A DNA stretch of 64,000 bases from Streptomyces muensis. GTDB lineage: Bacteria; Actinomycetota; Actinomycetes; Streptomycetales; Streptomycetaceae. Position 1 is the stretch's first letter. The number at the start of each line of letters is the position of its first letter. Position numbers and translations under genes: made by a program. The notes beneath the pieces were generated by a model. The model was not told the DNA's origin. It saw nothing but the letters and a program-made list of their open reading frames with translations, and ran no database searches. Shown one piece after another: positions 1 to 9,213 of this stretch. The stretch lies in contig NZ_JAKEIP010000008.1 of the NCBI RefSeq assembly GCF_021474425.1, positions 1-64,000 on the forward strand, in the 5' to 3' direction.

Positions 1-1312
1 GGTGGGACAGGGGGGACGGGGAGGGCAGGTGCGGGTAGAGGGGGAAGGCGGCGGCGAGCTTCTCGACCCGGCCGCGCAGTTCGTCGTCGGGCCGTTCGCC
101 CTTCAGGGCCTCGGCGATGATGTCGGCGACCTCCCGGAACTCGGCCGCGCCGAAGCCGCGGGTGGCCAGCGCCGGGGTCCCGATCCGCAGGCCCGACGAC
201 ACCATCGGCGGGCGCGGGTCGAACGGCACCGCGTTGCGGTTGACGGTGATGCCGATGCGGTGCAGCCGGTCCTCGGCCTGCTGCCCGTCGAGCGCGGACC
301 GGCGCAGGTCGACGAGGACCAGGTGCACCTCGGTGCCACCGGTCAGGACGGTGATGCCCGCCTCGGCGACGTCGTCGGCCAGCAGCCGCCCGGCGAGGAT
401 GCGGGCGCCCGCCAGGGTGCGCCGCTGGCGCTCCCGGAACTCCTCCCCCGCGGCCACCTTGAAGGCGACCGCCTTCGCCGCAATGACATGCTCCAGCGGG
501 CCGCCCTGCTGGCCGGGGAAGACCGCCGAGTTGATCTTCTTGGCGAGCTCGGCGCGGCTGAGGATCACCCCGCCGCGCGGGCCGCCGAGGGTCTTGTGGG
601 TGGTGGTCGTGACGACGTCGGCGTACGGCACCGGGTTCGGGTGCAGCCCGGCGGCGACCAGCCCGGCGAAGTGCGCCATGTCCACCATCAGGTAGGCGCC
701 CACCGCGTCGGCGATCCGGCGGAACGCGGCGAAGTCCAGCCGTCGCGGGTAGGCCGACCAGCCGGCGACGATCATCTTCGGCCGGTGGGCGAGGGCGAGC
801 TGTTCGACCTCGTCCATGTCGATGCGCAGGTCGGACTCACGCACGTGGTAGGGCACGACGTTGTACAGCTTGCCGCTGTAGTTGACGCGCATGCCGTGGG
901 TGAGGTGGCCGCCGTGCGCGAGGTCCAGGCCGAGGACGGTGTCGCCGGGGTTCAGCAGCGCGAACATGGCGGCCGCGTTGGCCTGGGCGCCCGAGTGCGG
1001 CTGGACGTTGGCGGCCTCGGCGCCGAAGAGCTCCCTCACCCGGGCGATGGCCAACTGCTCGACGACGTCGACGTGTTCGCAGCCGCCGTAGTAGCGGCGT
1101 CCCGGATAGCCCTCGGCGTACTTGTTGGTCAGCACCGAGCCCTGGGCCTCCATGACAGCGGCCGGGGCGAAGTTCTCCGAGGCGATCATCTCCAGCGTCG
1201 ACTGCTGGCGGTGCAGCTCGGCGGCGACGGCGGTGGCGACGTCCGGGTCGAGTTCGCCGAGCGGGAGGGCGAGCGGGGAGGTGAGAGTGCTGGTCGACGG
1301 GCTGGTTGCCAT
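1..1312 (-). CDS. glyA: Serine hydroxymethyltransferase, 3' end cut by window edge
   Basis: PLP enzyme that interconverts serine and glycine with tetrahydrofolate in the cytoplasm. Reading from an ATG at 1312, the protein starts [10 protein letters not shown] and runs 437 residues without a stop before the window ends. SHMT landmarks are in order: MIASENF near residue 40, [11 protein letters not shown], the substrate-binding region QPHSGAQAN, and [14 protein letters not shown], whose Lys should form the PLP Schiff base. The family is usually about 420 residues, so only a short tail is missing. The gene is divergent from a GntR regulator, with a perfect palindrome between them. That arrangement often marks an accessory glyA of glycine/sarcosine catabolism rather than the housekeeping copy; this is inference. 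Confidence 0.95.
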   Translation of the reverse strand, partial: MATSPSTSTLTSPLALPLGELDPDVATAVAAELHRQQSTLEMIASENFAPAAVMEAQGSVLTNKYAEGYPGRRYYGGCEHVDVVEQLAIARVRELFGAEAANVQPHSGAQANAAAMFALLNPGDTVLGLDLAHGGHLTHGMRVNYSGKLYNVVPYHVRESDLRIDMDEVEQLALAHRPKMIVAGWSAYPRRLDFAAFRRIADAVGAYLMVDMAHFAGLVAAGLHPNPVPYADVVTTTTHKTLGGPRGGVILSRAELAKKINSAVFPGQQGGPLEHVIAAKAVAFKVAAGEEFRERQRRTLAGARILAGRLLADDVAEAGITVLTGGTEVHLVLVDLRRSALDGQQAEDRLHRIGITVNRNAVPFDPRPPMVSSGLRIGTPALATRGFGAAEFREVADIIAEALKGERPDDELRGRVEKLAAAFPLYPHLPSPSPLSH

Positions 1313-1346
1313 GGGTGCACCATCCTGGGAGCCAACTAATGCGCAA

Positions 1347-1358
1347 CTGATATATCAG
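1347..1358. promoter_or_regulatory. Candidate GntR operator palindrome
   Basis: Perfect 12-bp palindrome CTGATATATCAG in the 96-bp gap between the divergent glyA and gntR genes. It is strikingly AT-rich for this genome. FCD-type GntR regulators usually bind short AT-rich palindromes in their own divergent promoter regions, so the adjacent GntR protein is the likely ligand. Binding itself is inferred. Confidence 0.5.
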
Positions 1359-1408
1359 ACTCTGCGGTACGGTATGGGAGCTCGCCGGACAGGTCAAGGG
1401 GGCATTTC

Positions 1409-2104
1409 ATGCAGCAGGTGGCGACCGGGCCTGAAGGCGCTGAATCGGGGCGCGGCGAACCGGGAGGCGAGGAGCTGTCTCTCGCCGAGCGCGCCTATCG
1501 CGCCATCCGCGACCGGCTCGTCATGCTCGACATCCGCCCCGGCGCGCCGATCAACGAGGAGCAGCTGGGCCAGTCGCTCGGCGTCGGGCGGACTCCGGTG
1601 CGCGAGGCGCTCAAGCGGCTCCAGTACGAGCGGCTGATCACGACCTACCCCCGGCGCGGCACCTTCGCCACCGAGGTCAACATCACCGACCTCGCCCATA
1701 TCTCCGAGGTGCGCCAGGAGTTGGAGCCCCTCGCCGCCGCCCAGGCCGCACGGCGCGCCACGGCCGCCGACCGGGCGACGCTCACGGCCCTGCGGCGCAG
1801 GCTGGAGGGGGTGAACCCGCGGCGGGACGACTCCGCCGAGCTCATGCACCTGGACCTTCAGATCCACCGTGCCATCTACTCCGCCGCGCACAACCCGTAT
1901 CTGGAGGACACGCTCGTCCGCCATGACAACCTGGCCACCCGCATCTGGTGCCTGTTCATCGACCGGCTGTCCGACATGGCCGGTCATGTCGGGGAACACG
2001 GGCCGTTGATCGACGCGATCGTCGCCGGTGAGCCGGAGAAGGCGGCGCGGCTGGCCCGCAGCCATGTCGAGGACTTCGAGCGGGCCGTTCGCGCGGCCAT
2101 CTGA
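1409..2104 (+). CDS. GntR-family regulator, FCD subfamily
   Basis: One-component DNA-binding regulator of 231 residues. Residues about 25-90 form the winged helix: SLAERAYRAIRDRLVMLDIRPG, the recognition region LGVGRTPVREALKRL, and the wing PRRGTFA. Residues about 100-225 form the all-helical FCD ligand domain, with the His/Asp metal-ligand pattern HLDLQIHR and a later HGPLIDAI. The ATG at 1409 follows a purine-rich CAAGGGGG. Divergence from glyA suggests it controls that gene, perhaps sensing a glycine-, serine- or sarcosine-related acid. The ligand cannot be read from sequence. Confidence 0.85.
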   Translation: MQQVATGPEGAESGRGEPGGEELSLAERAYRAIRDRLVMLDIRPGAPINEEQLGQSLGVGRTPVREALKRLQYERLITTYPRRGTFATEVNITDLAHISEVRQELEPLAAAQAARRATAADRATLTALRRRLEGVNPRRDDSAELMHLDLQIHRAIYSAAHNPYLEDTLVRHDNLATRIWCLFIDRLSDMAGHVGEHGPLIDAIVAGEPEKAARLARSHVEDFERAVRAAI

Positions 2105-2208
2105 CGCCGCAGCGCGAGGTGTTCAGTGCGCGGCGCGTCGCCCGGTCGTCACCGTGGAGACCTTCGCCGACGAGGACCGGACTTCGGCACCTCTGGCGCG
2201 ACTCCCCT

Positions 2209-2715
2209 CTAGGGGACGGCCACATCATGCGGGCGTGCGCACGTGTCGTGCCGGAGGTGCAGCCGGCGGAGGTCTTGCAGGGCGGCGACGGGGAAGGGGT
2301 GCTGAACCCACTTCGCCAGATAGCCGTCCTCACCGTGCAGCCGCAGCACCGACTGGGCGGCCTCCAGGACGACGTGGCCGAGGAGACTTCGGGGCTGCCT
2401 TGAGCTCCAGACGAGGGCGCCCTCCTCGTCGGGGAGGTCGTAGCTCACGTCCACGTCGGGAAAGCGATGGATCGCCATGTCGACGTCCGGTCCCCCGCCG
2501 CGCATGACCCACCTCGCCTCGACCGGTTCGAGGTCGAAGGAGATCCGCTGCACGGACGTCGACCCGTACAGACCCGCCACGGCGTGCAGCACATCGGCAA
2601 GGGCGTTCGTGCAGTAGCTGACGACGCCCTTCCACCGCGCGTCGCCGTCCTCGACGCGACAGACCGCCCAGCCGCTGCCGCTCAGCTCCCAGCCGAACCG
2701 CAGGTCGTCCACCAT
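2209..2715 (-). CDS. Hypothetical protein, 168 aa
   Basis: I do not recognise the family. The ORF reads MVDDLRFGWELSGSGWAVC from an ATG at 2715, preceded by a good GGGAGGGGCGGG ribosome-binding site. Upstream in-frame codons to 2769 lack such a site. There is no signal peptide or membrane segment. The composition is balanced (FDLEPVEARWVMRGG, DVDMAIHRFPD) and unlike the Arg/Pro-rich shadow frames, which supports a real cytosolic protein. It stands alone on the minus strand, convergent with gntR and divergent from the molybdate regulator. Confidence 0.7.
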   Translation of the reverse strand: MVDDLRFGWELSGSGWAVCRVEDGDARWKGVVSYCTNALADVLHAVAGLYGSTSVQRISFDLEPVEARWVMRGGGPDVDMAIHRFPDVDVSYDLPDEEGALVWSSRQPRSLLGHVVLEAAQSVLRLHGEDGYLAKWVQHPFPVAALQDLRRLHLRHDTCARPHDVAVP

Positions 2716-2791
2716 CCCGCCCCTCCCGGTGATCGTCTGCGGAAACGGTACAGCCGGCGGGGTACACACCGGCGGCTCTGCCCTGATCGCC

Positions 2792-2797
2792 TATCTT
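2792..2797 (+). promoter_or_regulatory. Candidate -10 box of a leaderless transcript
   Basis: TATCTT fits the actinobacterial TANNNT -10 pattern. It ends 7 nt before the ATG of the HTH-Mop regulator, and no Shine-Dalgarno sequence lies between. Transcription would start at or next to the ATG. No clear -35 box is visible. Confidence 0.45.
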
Positions 2798-2804
2798 GGC
2801 GCGC

Positions 2805-3200
2805 ATGCAGTCCTACACGATCGGCCAGGCGGCGCGTCTGCTCGGAGTGAGCCCCGACACCGCGCGGCGGTGGGCGGACGCCGGCCGCGTCGCCACCCAC
2901 CGCGACGAGAGCGGGCGCCGCGTCATCGACGGGAAGGACCTGGCCGCGTTCTCCGTGGAGCTGGCCAGGTCCGGTGACGGCGAGGAGGACCTGTCGTACA
3001 CGTCCGTCCGCAACGCCTTCCCCGGCATCGTCACCGCCGTGAAGCTCGGCGACGTCGCAGCCCAGGTCGAGATCCAGGCAGGCCCGCACCGGCTCGTGTC
3101 GCTGCTGACGCGGGAGGCCGTGGAGGAGCTGGGCCTGGAGGTGGGCGTGGAGGCCACCGCCCGGGTGAAGTCGACGAACGTACACATCGACCGGACCTGA
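2805..3200 (+). CDS. HTH-Mop (TOBE) molybdate-responsive regulator
   Basis: A 131-residue protein joining a MerR/excisionase-type helix-turn-helix (residues 2-50, YTIGQAARLLGVSPDTARRW) to one Mop/TOBE molybdate-binding domain (about 65-130). The Mop signature SVRNAFPGIV and EELGLEVGVEATARVKSTNV are clear. Mop domains bind molybdate or tungstate, so it should report cytoplasmic molybdate. It lies just upstream of modABC in the same direction and probably regulates that transporter, a compact substitute for ModE. The ATG at 2805 was chosen over the in-frame TTG at 2796 because a -10-like box overlaps the TTG. Confidence 0.88.
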   Translation: MQSYTIGQAARLLGVSPDTARRWADAGRVATHRDESGRRVIDGKDLAAFSVELARSGDGEEDLSYTSVRNAFPGIVTAVKLGDVAAQVEIQAGPHRLVSLLTREAVEELGLEVGVEATARVKSTNVHIDRT

Positions 3201-3470
3201 GCGGAGCCGAGTCGGCCGGCCAAGCCGAGCCGAGCCCTGGGTGAGCGTCCGGGCGTAGGGCTCAGGCAGGTCCTCCCGCCCCACCACCAGCGTCTCCCGC
3301 CGCGCCACGTACAAACGCACATGCCACCCGCCCACCTCGCATCACCGGCTCATGCAATGCCACAGGAGACTTTCACCTCGCATCTGCGGCATTATCGTCA
3401 CGCATGCCCACGTGGTCCGTCAGGACCGCAAGCCAGTGCGTCCGCCAGGACCAGAGGGAGTGGACCCGTG

Positions 3471-4298
3471 ATGACCCGTACCGCGCGCCGCAGCCGCCGC
3501 GTCTCGCAGGTGACCGGCGTGAGCGCCGCGGCGCTGCTGGCGCTGAGCGCCTGCTCGTCCGCCGACTCGGACTCCTCGGCGAGGTCGGACTCCGCCACGT
3601 CCGCCTCCGCCTCGGACGAGATCTCCGGTGAGGTGACCGTCTTCGCGGCGGCCTCGCTCCAGGAGAGCTTCGAGGCGTTGGGCAAGCGGTTCGAGAAGGA
3701 GCACCTGGGTACGAAGGTCACCTTCAGTTTCGGTGGCAGCGACTCCCTCGCCGCGAGCATCACCGGCGGCGCCCCCGCCGATGTGTTCGCCTCGGCCAGC
3801 CCGAAGACGATGAAGATCGTCACGGATGCGGGGGACGCCTCCGGCACGCCCGTCACGTTCGTCCGCAACGAACTGGAGATCGCCACCCTGCCGGGCAACC
3901 CGGACAGGATCTCCTCCCTCCAGGACCTCACCGGCTCGGACCTGAAGGTGGTGCTCTGCGACAAGCAGGTGCCGTGCGGCGCGGCCGCGCAGAAGGCCCT
4001 GGACGCGAGCAGCCTGAAGCTCACCCCCGTCTCCTACGAGCAGGACGTCAAGGCCGCCCTGACGAAGGTCGAACTGAAGGAGGCCGACGCGGCCGTCGTC
4101 TACAAGACCGATGTGCGTGCGGCAGGTGACAAGGTGGAGGGCGTGGAGTTCCCCGAGTCCGCCGACGCCGTCAACGACTACCCGATCACCCTGCTCAAGG
4201 ACACGCAGAACGCCGGGGCCGCCAAGGCGTTCATCGCGCTGGTGCGCTCCGCCGAGGGCCAGAAGGTGCTGTCCGAGGCCGGGTTCCTCAAGCCGTGA
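3471..4298 (+). CDS. modA: Molybdate ABC transporter substrate-binding lipoprotein
   Basis: Extracellular molybdate-binding subunit, about 275 residues. It has an N-terminal basic region, a hydrophobic segment and lipobox ALSAC with Cys at about 28, so it should be lipid-anchored. The mature part reads EVTVFAAASLQESF and later FGGSDSLAASITGGAPADVFASA, which carry the oxyanion-binding Ser residues of ModA. The start is ATG 3471 or the GTG directly before it at 3468; AGAGGGAG at 3453-3460 serves either. The earlier in-frame codons to 3321 have no site. Its stop overlaps modB by 4 bp (GTGA), showing translational coupling. Confidence 0.95.
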   Translation: MTRTARRSRRVSQVTGVSAAALLALSACSSADSDSSARSDSATSASASDEISGEVTVFAAASLQESFEALGKRFEKEHLGTKVTFSFGGSDSLAASITGGAPADVFASASPKTMKIVTDAGDASGTPVTFVRNELEIATLPGNPDRISSLQDLTGSDLKVVLCDKQVPCGAAAQKALDASSLKLTPVSYEQDVKAALTKVELKEADAAVVYKTDVRAAGDKVEGVEFPESADAVNDYPITLLKDTQNAGAAKAFIALVRSAEGQKVLSEAGFLKP

Positions 4299-5146
4299 GT
4301 CCGACGAGCGACAAGGCCGCTGCCGCGACCGAGAGCCTCCGGGGTGGGCCGCGGCGTCGCCGCGTCCGTTCGGGCGTTCCGCTGCCCCTGCTGTTCCCCG
4401 CGCTGATCGGCCTGGCGTTCCTGGTCGTGCCGCTGATCGCCCTGCTGGTGCGGACCCCGTGGCACAGTCTGCCCGAGCAGCTGACCAGCCCCGATGTGTG
4501 GCAGGCGCTCAGGCTGTCCCTGATCTGCGCCACCGCGGCGACCGCGGTGAGCCTGGTCCTCGGTGTGCCGCTGGCCTGGCTGCTGGCCCGGGTGGAGTTC
4601 CCCGGCCGGGGCCTCGTACGGGCCCTCGTCACCCTCCCCCTGGTCCTGCCGCCGGTCGTCGGCGGTGTGGCGCTGCTGATGGCGCTCGGCCGCAACGGCA
4701 TCGTCGGGCAGTGGCTGGACTCGTGGTTCGGGATCACGCTGCCGTTCACCACGACGGGCGTCGTCATCGCGGAGGCGTTCGTGGCGATGCCGTTCCTCGT
4801 CATCAGCGTCGAGGGCACCCTGCGGGCCGCCGACCCACGCTACGAGGAGGCGGCCACCACCCTGGGCGCCTCCCGCTTCACCGCGTTCCGCCGGGTCACC
4901 CTGCCGCTCATCGCGCCCGGCATCGCGGCGGGCGCGGTGCTGGCCTGGGCCCGGGCGCTGGGCGAGTTCGGCGCGACGATCACCTTCGCGGGCAACTTCC
5001 CGGGCCGTACCCAGACCATGCCGCTGGCCGTGTACCTGGCCCTCCAGAGCGAGCCGGAGGCCGCCATCGCCCTGAGTCTGGTGCTGCTGGCCGTGTCGAT
5101 CGCGGTGCTGGCCGGGCTGCGCGACCGTTGGATGAGTGCCGGATGA
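4295..5146 (+). CDS. modB: Molybdate ABC transporter permease
   Basis: Inner-membrane channel of the molybdate transporter, 283 residues with about six hydrophobic helices starting LPLLFPALIGLAFLVVPLIA. The EAA loop that docks on the ATPase is present near residue 180 (EEAATTLGASRFTAFRRVTLP). The GTG start overlaps the modA stop and its own stop overlaps the modC ATG (ATGA), so the three genes form one coupled operon. Confidence 0.95.
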   Translation: MSPTSDKAAAATESLRGGPRRRRVRSGVPLPLLFPALIGLAFLVVPLIALLVRTPWHSLPEQLTSPDVWQALRLSLICATAATAVSLVLGVPLAWLLARVEFPGRGLVRALVTLPLVLPPVVGGVALLMALGRNGIVGQWLDSWFGITLPFTTTGVVIAEAFVAMPFLVISVEGTLRAADPRYEEAATTLGASRFTAFRRVTLPLIAPGIAAGAVLAWARALGEFGATITFAGNFPGRTQTMPLAVYLALQSEPEAAIALSLVLLAVSIAVLAGLRDRWMSAG

Positions 5147-6261
5147 CCCGGCCCGCACGACCGGGGACCGGGGGCGACCACCGGATGACCGAGACCTACG
5201 ACGCCGACGCCGACACCGCCGTGGACGGGCTCGACGCCCGCCTCGTGGTGGTCCGCGGCGCCTTCCGCCTCGACGTGGCGCTGACCGTCGCGCCGGGCGA
5301 GGTGGTCGCGCTGCTCGGCCCGAACGGCGCGGGCAAGACCACCGCGCTGCGCGCGCTGGCCGGGCTGACCCCGCTCACCGAGGGCCATCTGCGGCTGGAC
5401 GGTGCGGAGTTGGACCGTACGCCGCCCGAGTCCCGCCCGGTCGGTGTCGTCTTCCAGGACTACCTGCTCTTCCCGCACCTGACGGCCCTCGACAACGTGG
5501 CCTTCGGGCCGCGCTGCCAGGGCGCGAGCAAGGCGGAGGCGCGAGCACGGGCCGCCGAGTGGCTGGACCGCCTTGGGCTCGCGGACCACGCGGGCGCCAA
5601 GCCGCGCAAACTGTCCGGCGGCCAGGCCCAGCGTGTCGCCCTCGCCCGCGCCCTGGCCACCCGCCCGCGCCTGCTGCTCCTCGACGAACCGCTGGCAGCC
5701 CTGGACGCCCGTACCCGTCTGGAGGTCCGCGCCCAGCTCCAGCGCCATCTCGCCGAGTTCGAGGCGGTCGCCGTACTCGTCACCCACGATCCGCTGGACG
5801 CCATGGTCCTGGCCGACCGCCTGGTCGTCGTCGAGCACGGACGGGTCGTCCAGCAGGGCAGTCCTTCCGACATCGCCCGCCATCCCCGTACGGACTACAT
5901 CGCCCAGCTGGTCGGCCTGAACCTCTACCGGGGCGAGGCCGACGGCCACGCGGTCCGGCTGGACGGCGGCCCCGCCATCACCACCGCCGAGCACCTGTCA
6001 GGACCAGTCTACGTGGCGTTCCCGCCCAGCGCGGTCACCCTCCACCGGGACCGCCCGACCGGTTCCAGCGCCCGCAATCTCTGGCGCTGCGAGGTGGCCG
6101 GTCTGGAGACCCACGGCGACCAGATCCGTGCCGACCTCGCGGGCGAACTCCCCCTCGCCGCGGACCTGACGACGGTCGCCGCCGCCGAGCTCGATCTGCA
6201 CCCGGGCGCCGAGGTCTGGGCGACGGTGAAGGCGACGCAGACGCACGCCTATCCGGTGTGA
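5143..6261 (+). CDS. modC: Molybdate ABC transporter ATP-binding protein
   Basis: ATPase subunit of ModABC, 372 residues. The nucleotide-binding domain has Walker A GPNGAGKTT, the Q-loop in VVFQDYLLFPHL, signature LSGGQAQRVALARAL, Walker B LLLLDEPLAALD and the switch His in VLVTHDP. Residues about 260-372 form a C-terminal TOBE/Mop regulatory domain (WRCEVAGLETHGDQIRADL). ATG 5143 overlaps the modB stop. A second in-frame ATG at 5185 (MTETYDADAD) is possible but less favoured. Together with the upstream Mop regulator it makes a complete molybdate uptake and sensing locus. Confidence 0.95.
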   Translation: MTRPARPGTGGDHRMTETYDADADTAVDGLDARLVVVRGAFRLDVALTVAPGEVVALLGPNGAGKTTALRALAGLTPLTEGHLRLDGAELDRTPPESRPVGVVFQDYLLFPHLTALDNVAFGPRCQGASKAEARARAAEWLDRLGLADHAGAKPRKLSGGQAQRVALARALATRPRLLLLDEPLAALDARTRLEVRAQLQRHLAEFEAVAVLVTHDPLDAMVLADRLVVVEHGRVVQQGSPSDIARHPRTDYIAQLVGLNLYRGEADGHAVRLDGGPAITTAEHLSGPVYVAFPPSAVTLHRDRPTGSSARNLWRCEVAGLETHGDQIRADLAGELPLAADLTTVAAAELDLHPGAEVWATVKATQTHAYPV

Positions 6262-6373
6262 CAGCGGTGTGCTCGGCCTCGACCTCGAATGACTCCATGT
6301 GCCCGCTCCCGTACAGTCCGTGGCGTCAGTGCTTGGTCGCGGCCAAGCCCAACGGCTCACCTGGAGAAGAGAC

Positions 6374-7708
6374 ATGGACACCGAAGCCGGCCTCGACGCC
6401 CAGCCGCCCGCTCCCGGCAGGCGGCGGCCGGTCCCCGAAGCAGCGCCGGGGGTCGTCGAGCGATGGCGTTCGGGTGGGGGCGGTGAACTGGTCGAGCTGC
6501 TGGCGCGGGTGCGCGAAGACGCCGGCGGCGTCGCCGCGTTCCGGCTCGGGCCCGCCCCGACCGTGCTCGTCACCGATCCGACGGCGGTCCAGCATGTGCT
6601 CGCCCGGTACCCGGAGCGGTACGTCAAGCGCTCCCACCGTGCCCGGCTGTTGATCGGCGACGGGCTGATGGCCGCCACCGGTGCGGCGTGGAAGCGGCAA
6701 CGCCGTTTGTTGCAGGGCCAGTTCACCGGCCCCGGGATGCGCCGGTACGAGCAGCGGATCACGGCGGCGGCCCGCACCACCGCAGCGCGCTGGGACGGGT
6801 ACGCCCGCACGGGCCAGGTTCTCGACGTCGGGCGGGAGATGCACCGCTTCGCGCTCGACGCCATCTGGCGCTCCCTGACCGGACACCCTCTCGACGACGA
6901 GACCGAGCGCGAACTGTCCGCGATGGAGGCCGTGGCGACGGCCCTGCCGACCCTGCCCGCCGACGCCGCCGAAGCCCGCGACGCCGTGGCCGCCGATCTC
7001 GCCCGGATCGACGCCCTCGCCCGGCGCGCCGTCGAAGCCGCCCGCAGCGGCGCGCACGGTCCCGACGGCCCGGGTCTGGTGCACGTCCTCACCGAGGCCG
7101 CCGCCGAGCACCCCGAGTACACCGACGGGCTGATCCGCGACGAGTTGGTCACTCTGCTCGCTGCCGGGCACGAGACGAGCGCGACCACCCTGACCTGGCT
7201 CCATCTGCTCCTCGACCGGCATCCCGCCGCCCGCGAGGAGGCTCTCGCCGCCGGCGGCGAGGGTTCACCGGAACGCCGACAGGCCATCCAGGCCCTGATC
7301 CAGGAGACGCTCCGGCTCTACCCGTCGGCCTGGATCCTGCCCCGCCACGCCGCCGAGGACGACACCCTCGCCGGGTACTCCGTGGAGGCGGGCACCGACA
7401 TCCTCGTGTGCCCGTACCTCACCCACCGCGACCCCGAACTGTGGCCGGACCCCGAGCAGTTCGACCCCCGGCGCTTCACGGCCCCGGACGGCCGACCCGC
7501 CCACCCGGGTGCCTACTTCCCCTTCGGTATCGGCCCCCGCGCCTGCGTCGGTCTCCAGTTCGCGCTCCGCGAGTCGACCGTCCTGCTGGAACACCTGCTC
7601 CCGGTCCACGTCCCGGAGTTCACCGCCACGCCCACGAAGGCGGAGTACGGCATCACGGTCCGCCCCGCCGGGCCCACTCCCGCGACCCTGGCTCCGCTGC
7701 CCGTCTGA
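6374..7708 (+). CDS. Cytochrome P450 monooxygenase
   Basis: Haem-thiolate monooxygenase of 444 residues, cytosolic. The I-helix oxygen-binding motif AGHETSATT lies near residue 262, the ExxR motif ETLRLYP near 311, and the haem ligand loop FGIGPRACVG near 391 supplies the Cys. The length and the PRRF(T)APDG...FPFG region resemble CYP102/CYP4-like E-class enzymes more than the usual 400-residue Streptomyces CYP105/107 type. The start is ATG 6374 after GGAGAAGAG. No ferredoxin, reductase or biosynthetic neighbour is adjacent, so the substrate is unknown. Confidence 0.92.
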   Translation: MDTEAGLDAQPPAPGRRRPVPEAAPGVVERWRSGGGGELVELLARVREDAGGVAAFRLGPAPTVLVTDPTAVQHVLARYPERYVKRSHRARLLIGDGLMAATGAAWKRQRRLLQGQFTGPGMRRYEQRITAAARTTAARWDGYARTGQVLDVGREMHRFALDAIWRSLTGHPLDDETERELSAMEAVATALPTLPADAAEARDAVAADLARIDALARRAVEAARSGAHGPDGPGLVHVLTEAAAEHPEYTDGLIRDELVTLLAAGHETSATTLTWLHLLLDRHPAAREEALAAGGEGSPERRQAIQALIQETLRLYPSAWILPRHAAEDDTLAGYSVEAGTDILVCPYLTHRDPELWPDPEQFDPRRFTAPDGRPAHPGAYFPFGIGPRACVGLQFALRESTVLLEHLLPVHVPEFTATPTKAEYGITVRPAGPTPATLAPLPV

Positions 7709-7757
7709 CGTGGCCGCGAGGGCCGGCGCCTCACCCGTTGTGGCAGGATCCGCTGTC

Positions 7758-9155
7758 ATGCCGTCGATATCCGCGTGGTCGTCAACGTCCGTCCGGCGTC
7801 TGCTGGTTGTCCTGCTCGCCGTGCTCCTGGCGCAGAGCGCGGGCGGACCGGAAGCCCTCTCGGCATCCACGGCCCAGGCCGCGCCGGGCCCGGCAGCGAC
7901 ACCCGACCGGCCTCGCTACGACGTGACGCTGCGCGGCGACGCGGACGGCTCCCGCTGGACGGGGCGGCAGCGCGTGTCGTTCCGCAACGCCTCCGACCGC
8001 CCACTGCGTGAGGTGTTCGTACGCCTGTGGGGCAACGGGACGGACGGGTGCGGCACGCCCGGGACGCCGTCGCCGGTCAAGGTGTCCGAGGTCACCGGGG
8101 GCACGGCGGGCCGGCTGAGCGTGAACTGCACGGCGCTGCGGATCGCCCTGCCGAAGCCGCTCGCGCGGGGCGAGCGGGCCGCCGTCGCCTTCAAGGTGTC
8201 CCTCACGGTGCCCGAACGCAACAGCCGCTTCGGCCGCGAGGGTGCCTTCCGCTTCCTGGGCAACGCCCTGCCCGTGCTCGCCGTGCACGACGCCAAGGGG
8301 TGGCACCTCGATCCGTATGTGTCGACCGGGGAGAGCTTCTACGCCCTGGCGAGCGACTTCCGGGTGACCCTCGACCACCCCGCCGCCCTCAAGATCCCGG
8401 CCACCGGCCGCACCTGGACCCGTCCCGGCCTGCCCGGCCGCAGCGTCACGCACAGCGTCGCGCACTGGGTGAGGGACTTCGCGTGGGCCGCGGGCCCGTT
8501 CCGCACGGCCACCGAGACCACGCCCGGCGGGGTGCGGGTGAGGTCGTACTGGGCGCCGGACACGTCCGCGGCCGGGGTGCGTCTGACCCGTCAGGACGGC
8601 GCCGCCGCCGTCGACCGGTTCGGCGCGGAGTTCGGGCGCTACCCGTACGGCGAGATCGACCTCGTGATGACCAGCGGGTTCGGCGGCGGCATGGAGTACC
8701 CCGGCCTGGTCCTCCTCGGCACCACCGACGAAGGCAGCGCGGTCGTCCACGAGGTCGCCCACCAGTGGTGGTACGGCATCGTCGGCAACGACGAGTACGG
8801 CGCGCCCTGGCTGGACGAGAGCTTCGCCCAGTACGCCAACGCCCGCTTCTACGGCTGGGACACCGTCGGCTGCTGGTCGGAGGTCGAGTGGCCGAGCGAC
8901 CGTACGGCACTGACCGACTCCATGGCCTACTGGGCCGCGCACCCGGGCGAGTACCACTTGATCTACACGGCCGGCCCCTGCGCCCTCGCGGACCTGGAGC
9001 GCACGCTCGGCGCCGGCACCATGGCCCGTCTGATGAAGCAGTACGCACGGGACCACTGGTACGGCGTCTCCACCACCGCCGCGTTCAAGAAGGCCGCGCA
9101 GTCGGTGACGAACAAGGATCTCGGTCCGTTCTGGAAGCAGCACCGGATTCGGTGA
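7758..9155 (+). CDS. Secreted M1-family metallopeptidase
   Basis: Zinc aminopeptidase-like protein of 465 residues. An N-terminal signal peptide (RRLLVVLLAVLLAQSAGG) is followed by the M1 beta-domain. The gluzincin motif HEVAHQWW at about residue 331 is followed 18 residues later by the third zinc ligand Glu in WLDESFAQY, and the substrate-binding GGMEYP lies upstream. It is short for M1 because the C-terminal helical domain is absent, which is common for the secreted streptomycete forms. ATG 7758 was chosen because it gives the signal peptide; the open frame upstream overlaps the P450. Confidence 0.9.
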   Translation: MPSISAWSSTSVRRLLVVLLAVLLAQSAGGPEALSASTAQAAPGPAATPDRPRYDVTLRGDADGSRWTGRQRVSFRNASDRPLREVFVRLWGNGTDGCGTPGTPSPVKVSEVTGGTAGRLSVNCTALRIALPKPLARGERAAVAFKVSLTVPERNSRFGREGAFRFLGNALPVLAVHDAKGWHLDPYVSTGESFYALASDFRVTLDHPAALKIPATGRTWTRPGLPGRSVTHSVAHWVRDFAWAAGPFRTATETTPGGVRVRSYWAPDTSAAGVRLTRQDGAAAVDRFGAEFGRYPYGEIDLVMTSGFGGGMEYPGLVLLGTTDEGSAVVHEVAHQWWYGIVGNDEYGAPWLDESFAQYANARFYGWDTVGCWSEVEWPSDRTALTDSMAYWAAHPGEYHLIYTAGPCALADLERTLGAGTMARLMKQYARDHWYGVSTTAAFKKAAQSVTNKDLGPFWKQHRIR

Positions 9156-9213
9156 TACGGATGGGGCTCTTCCCCTTCACCATCTGATTCACCACCTGAA
9201 GAGCGCGGGAGCG

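Noticed and set aside
2..1339. A 445-codon frame on the plus strand
   Set aside because: Exact antisense of the serine hydroxymethyltransferase gene, whose family motifs are unmistakable.
4111..5142. N-terminal 344 codons joined in frame to ModC
   Set aside because: This part is out-of-frame modA/modB sequence with Arg/Pro-rich composition; ModC starts at the ATG overlapping the modB stop.
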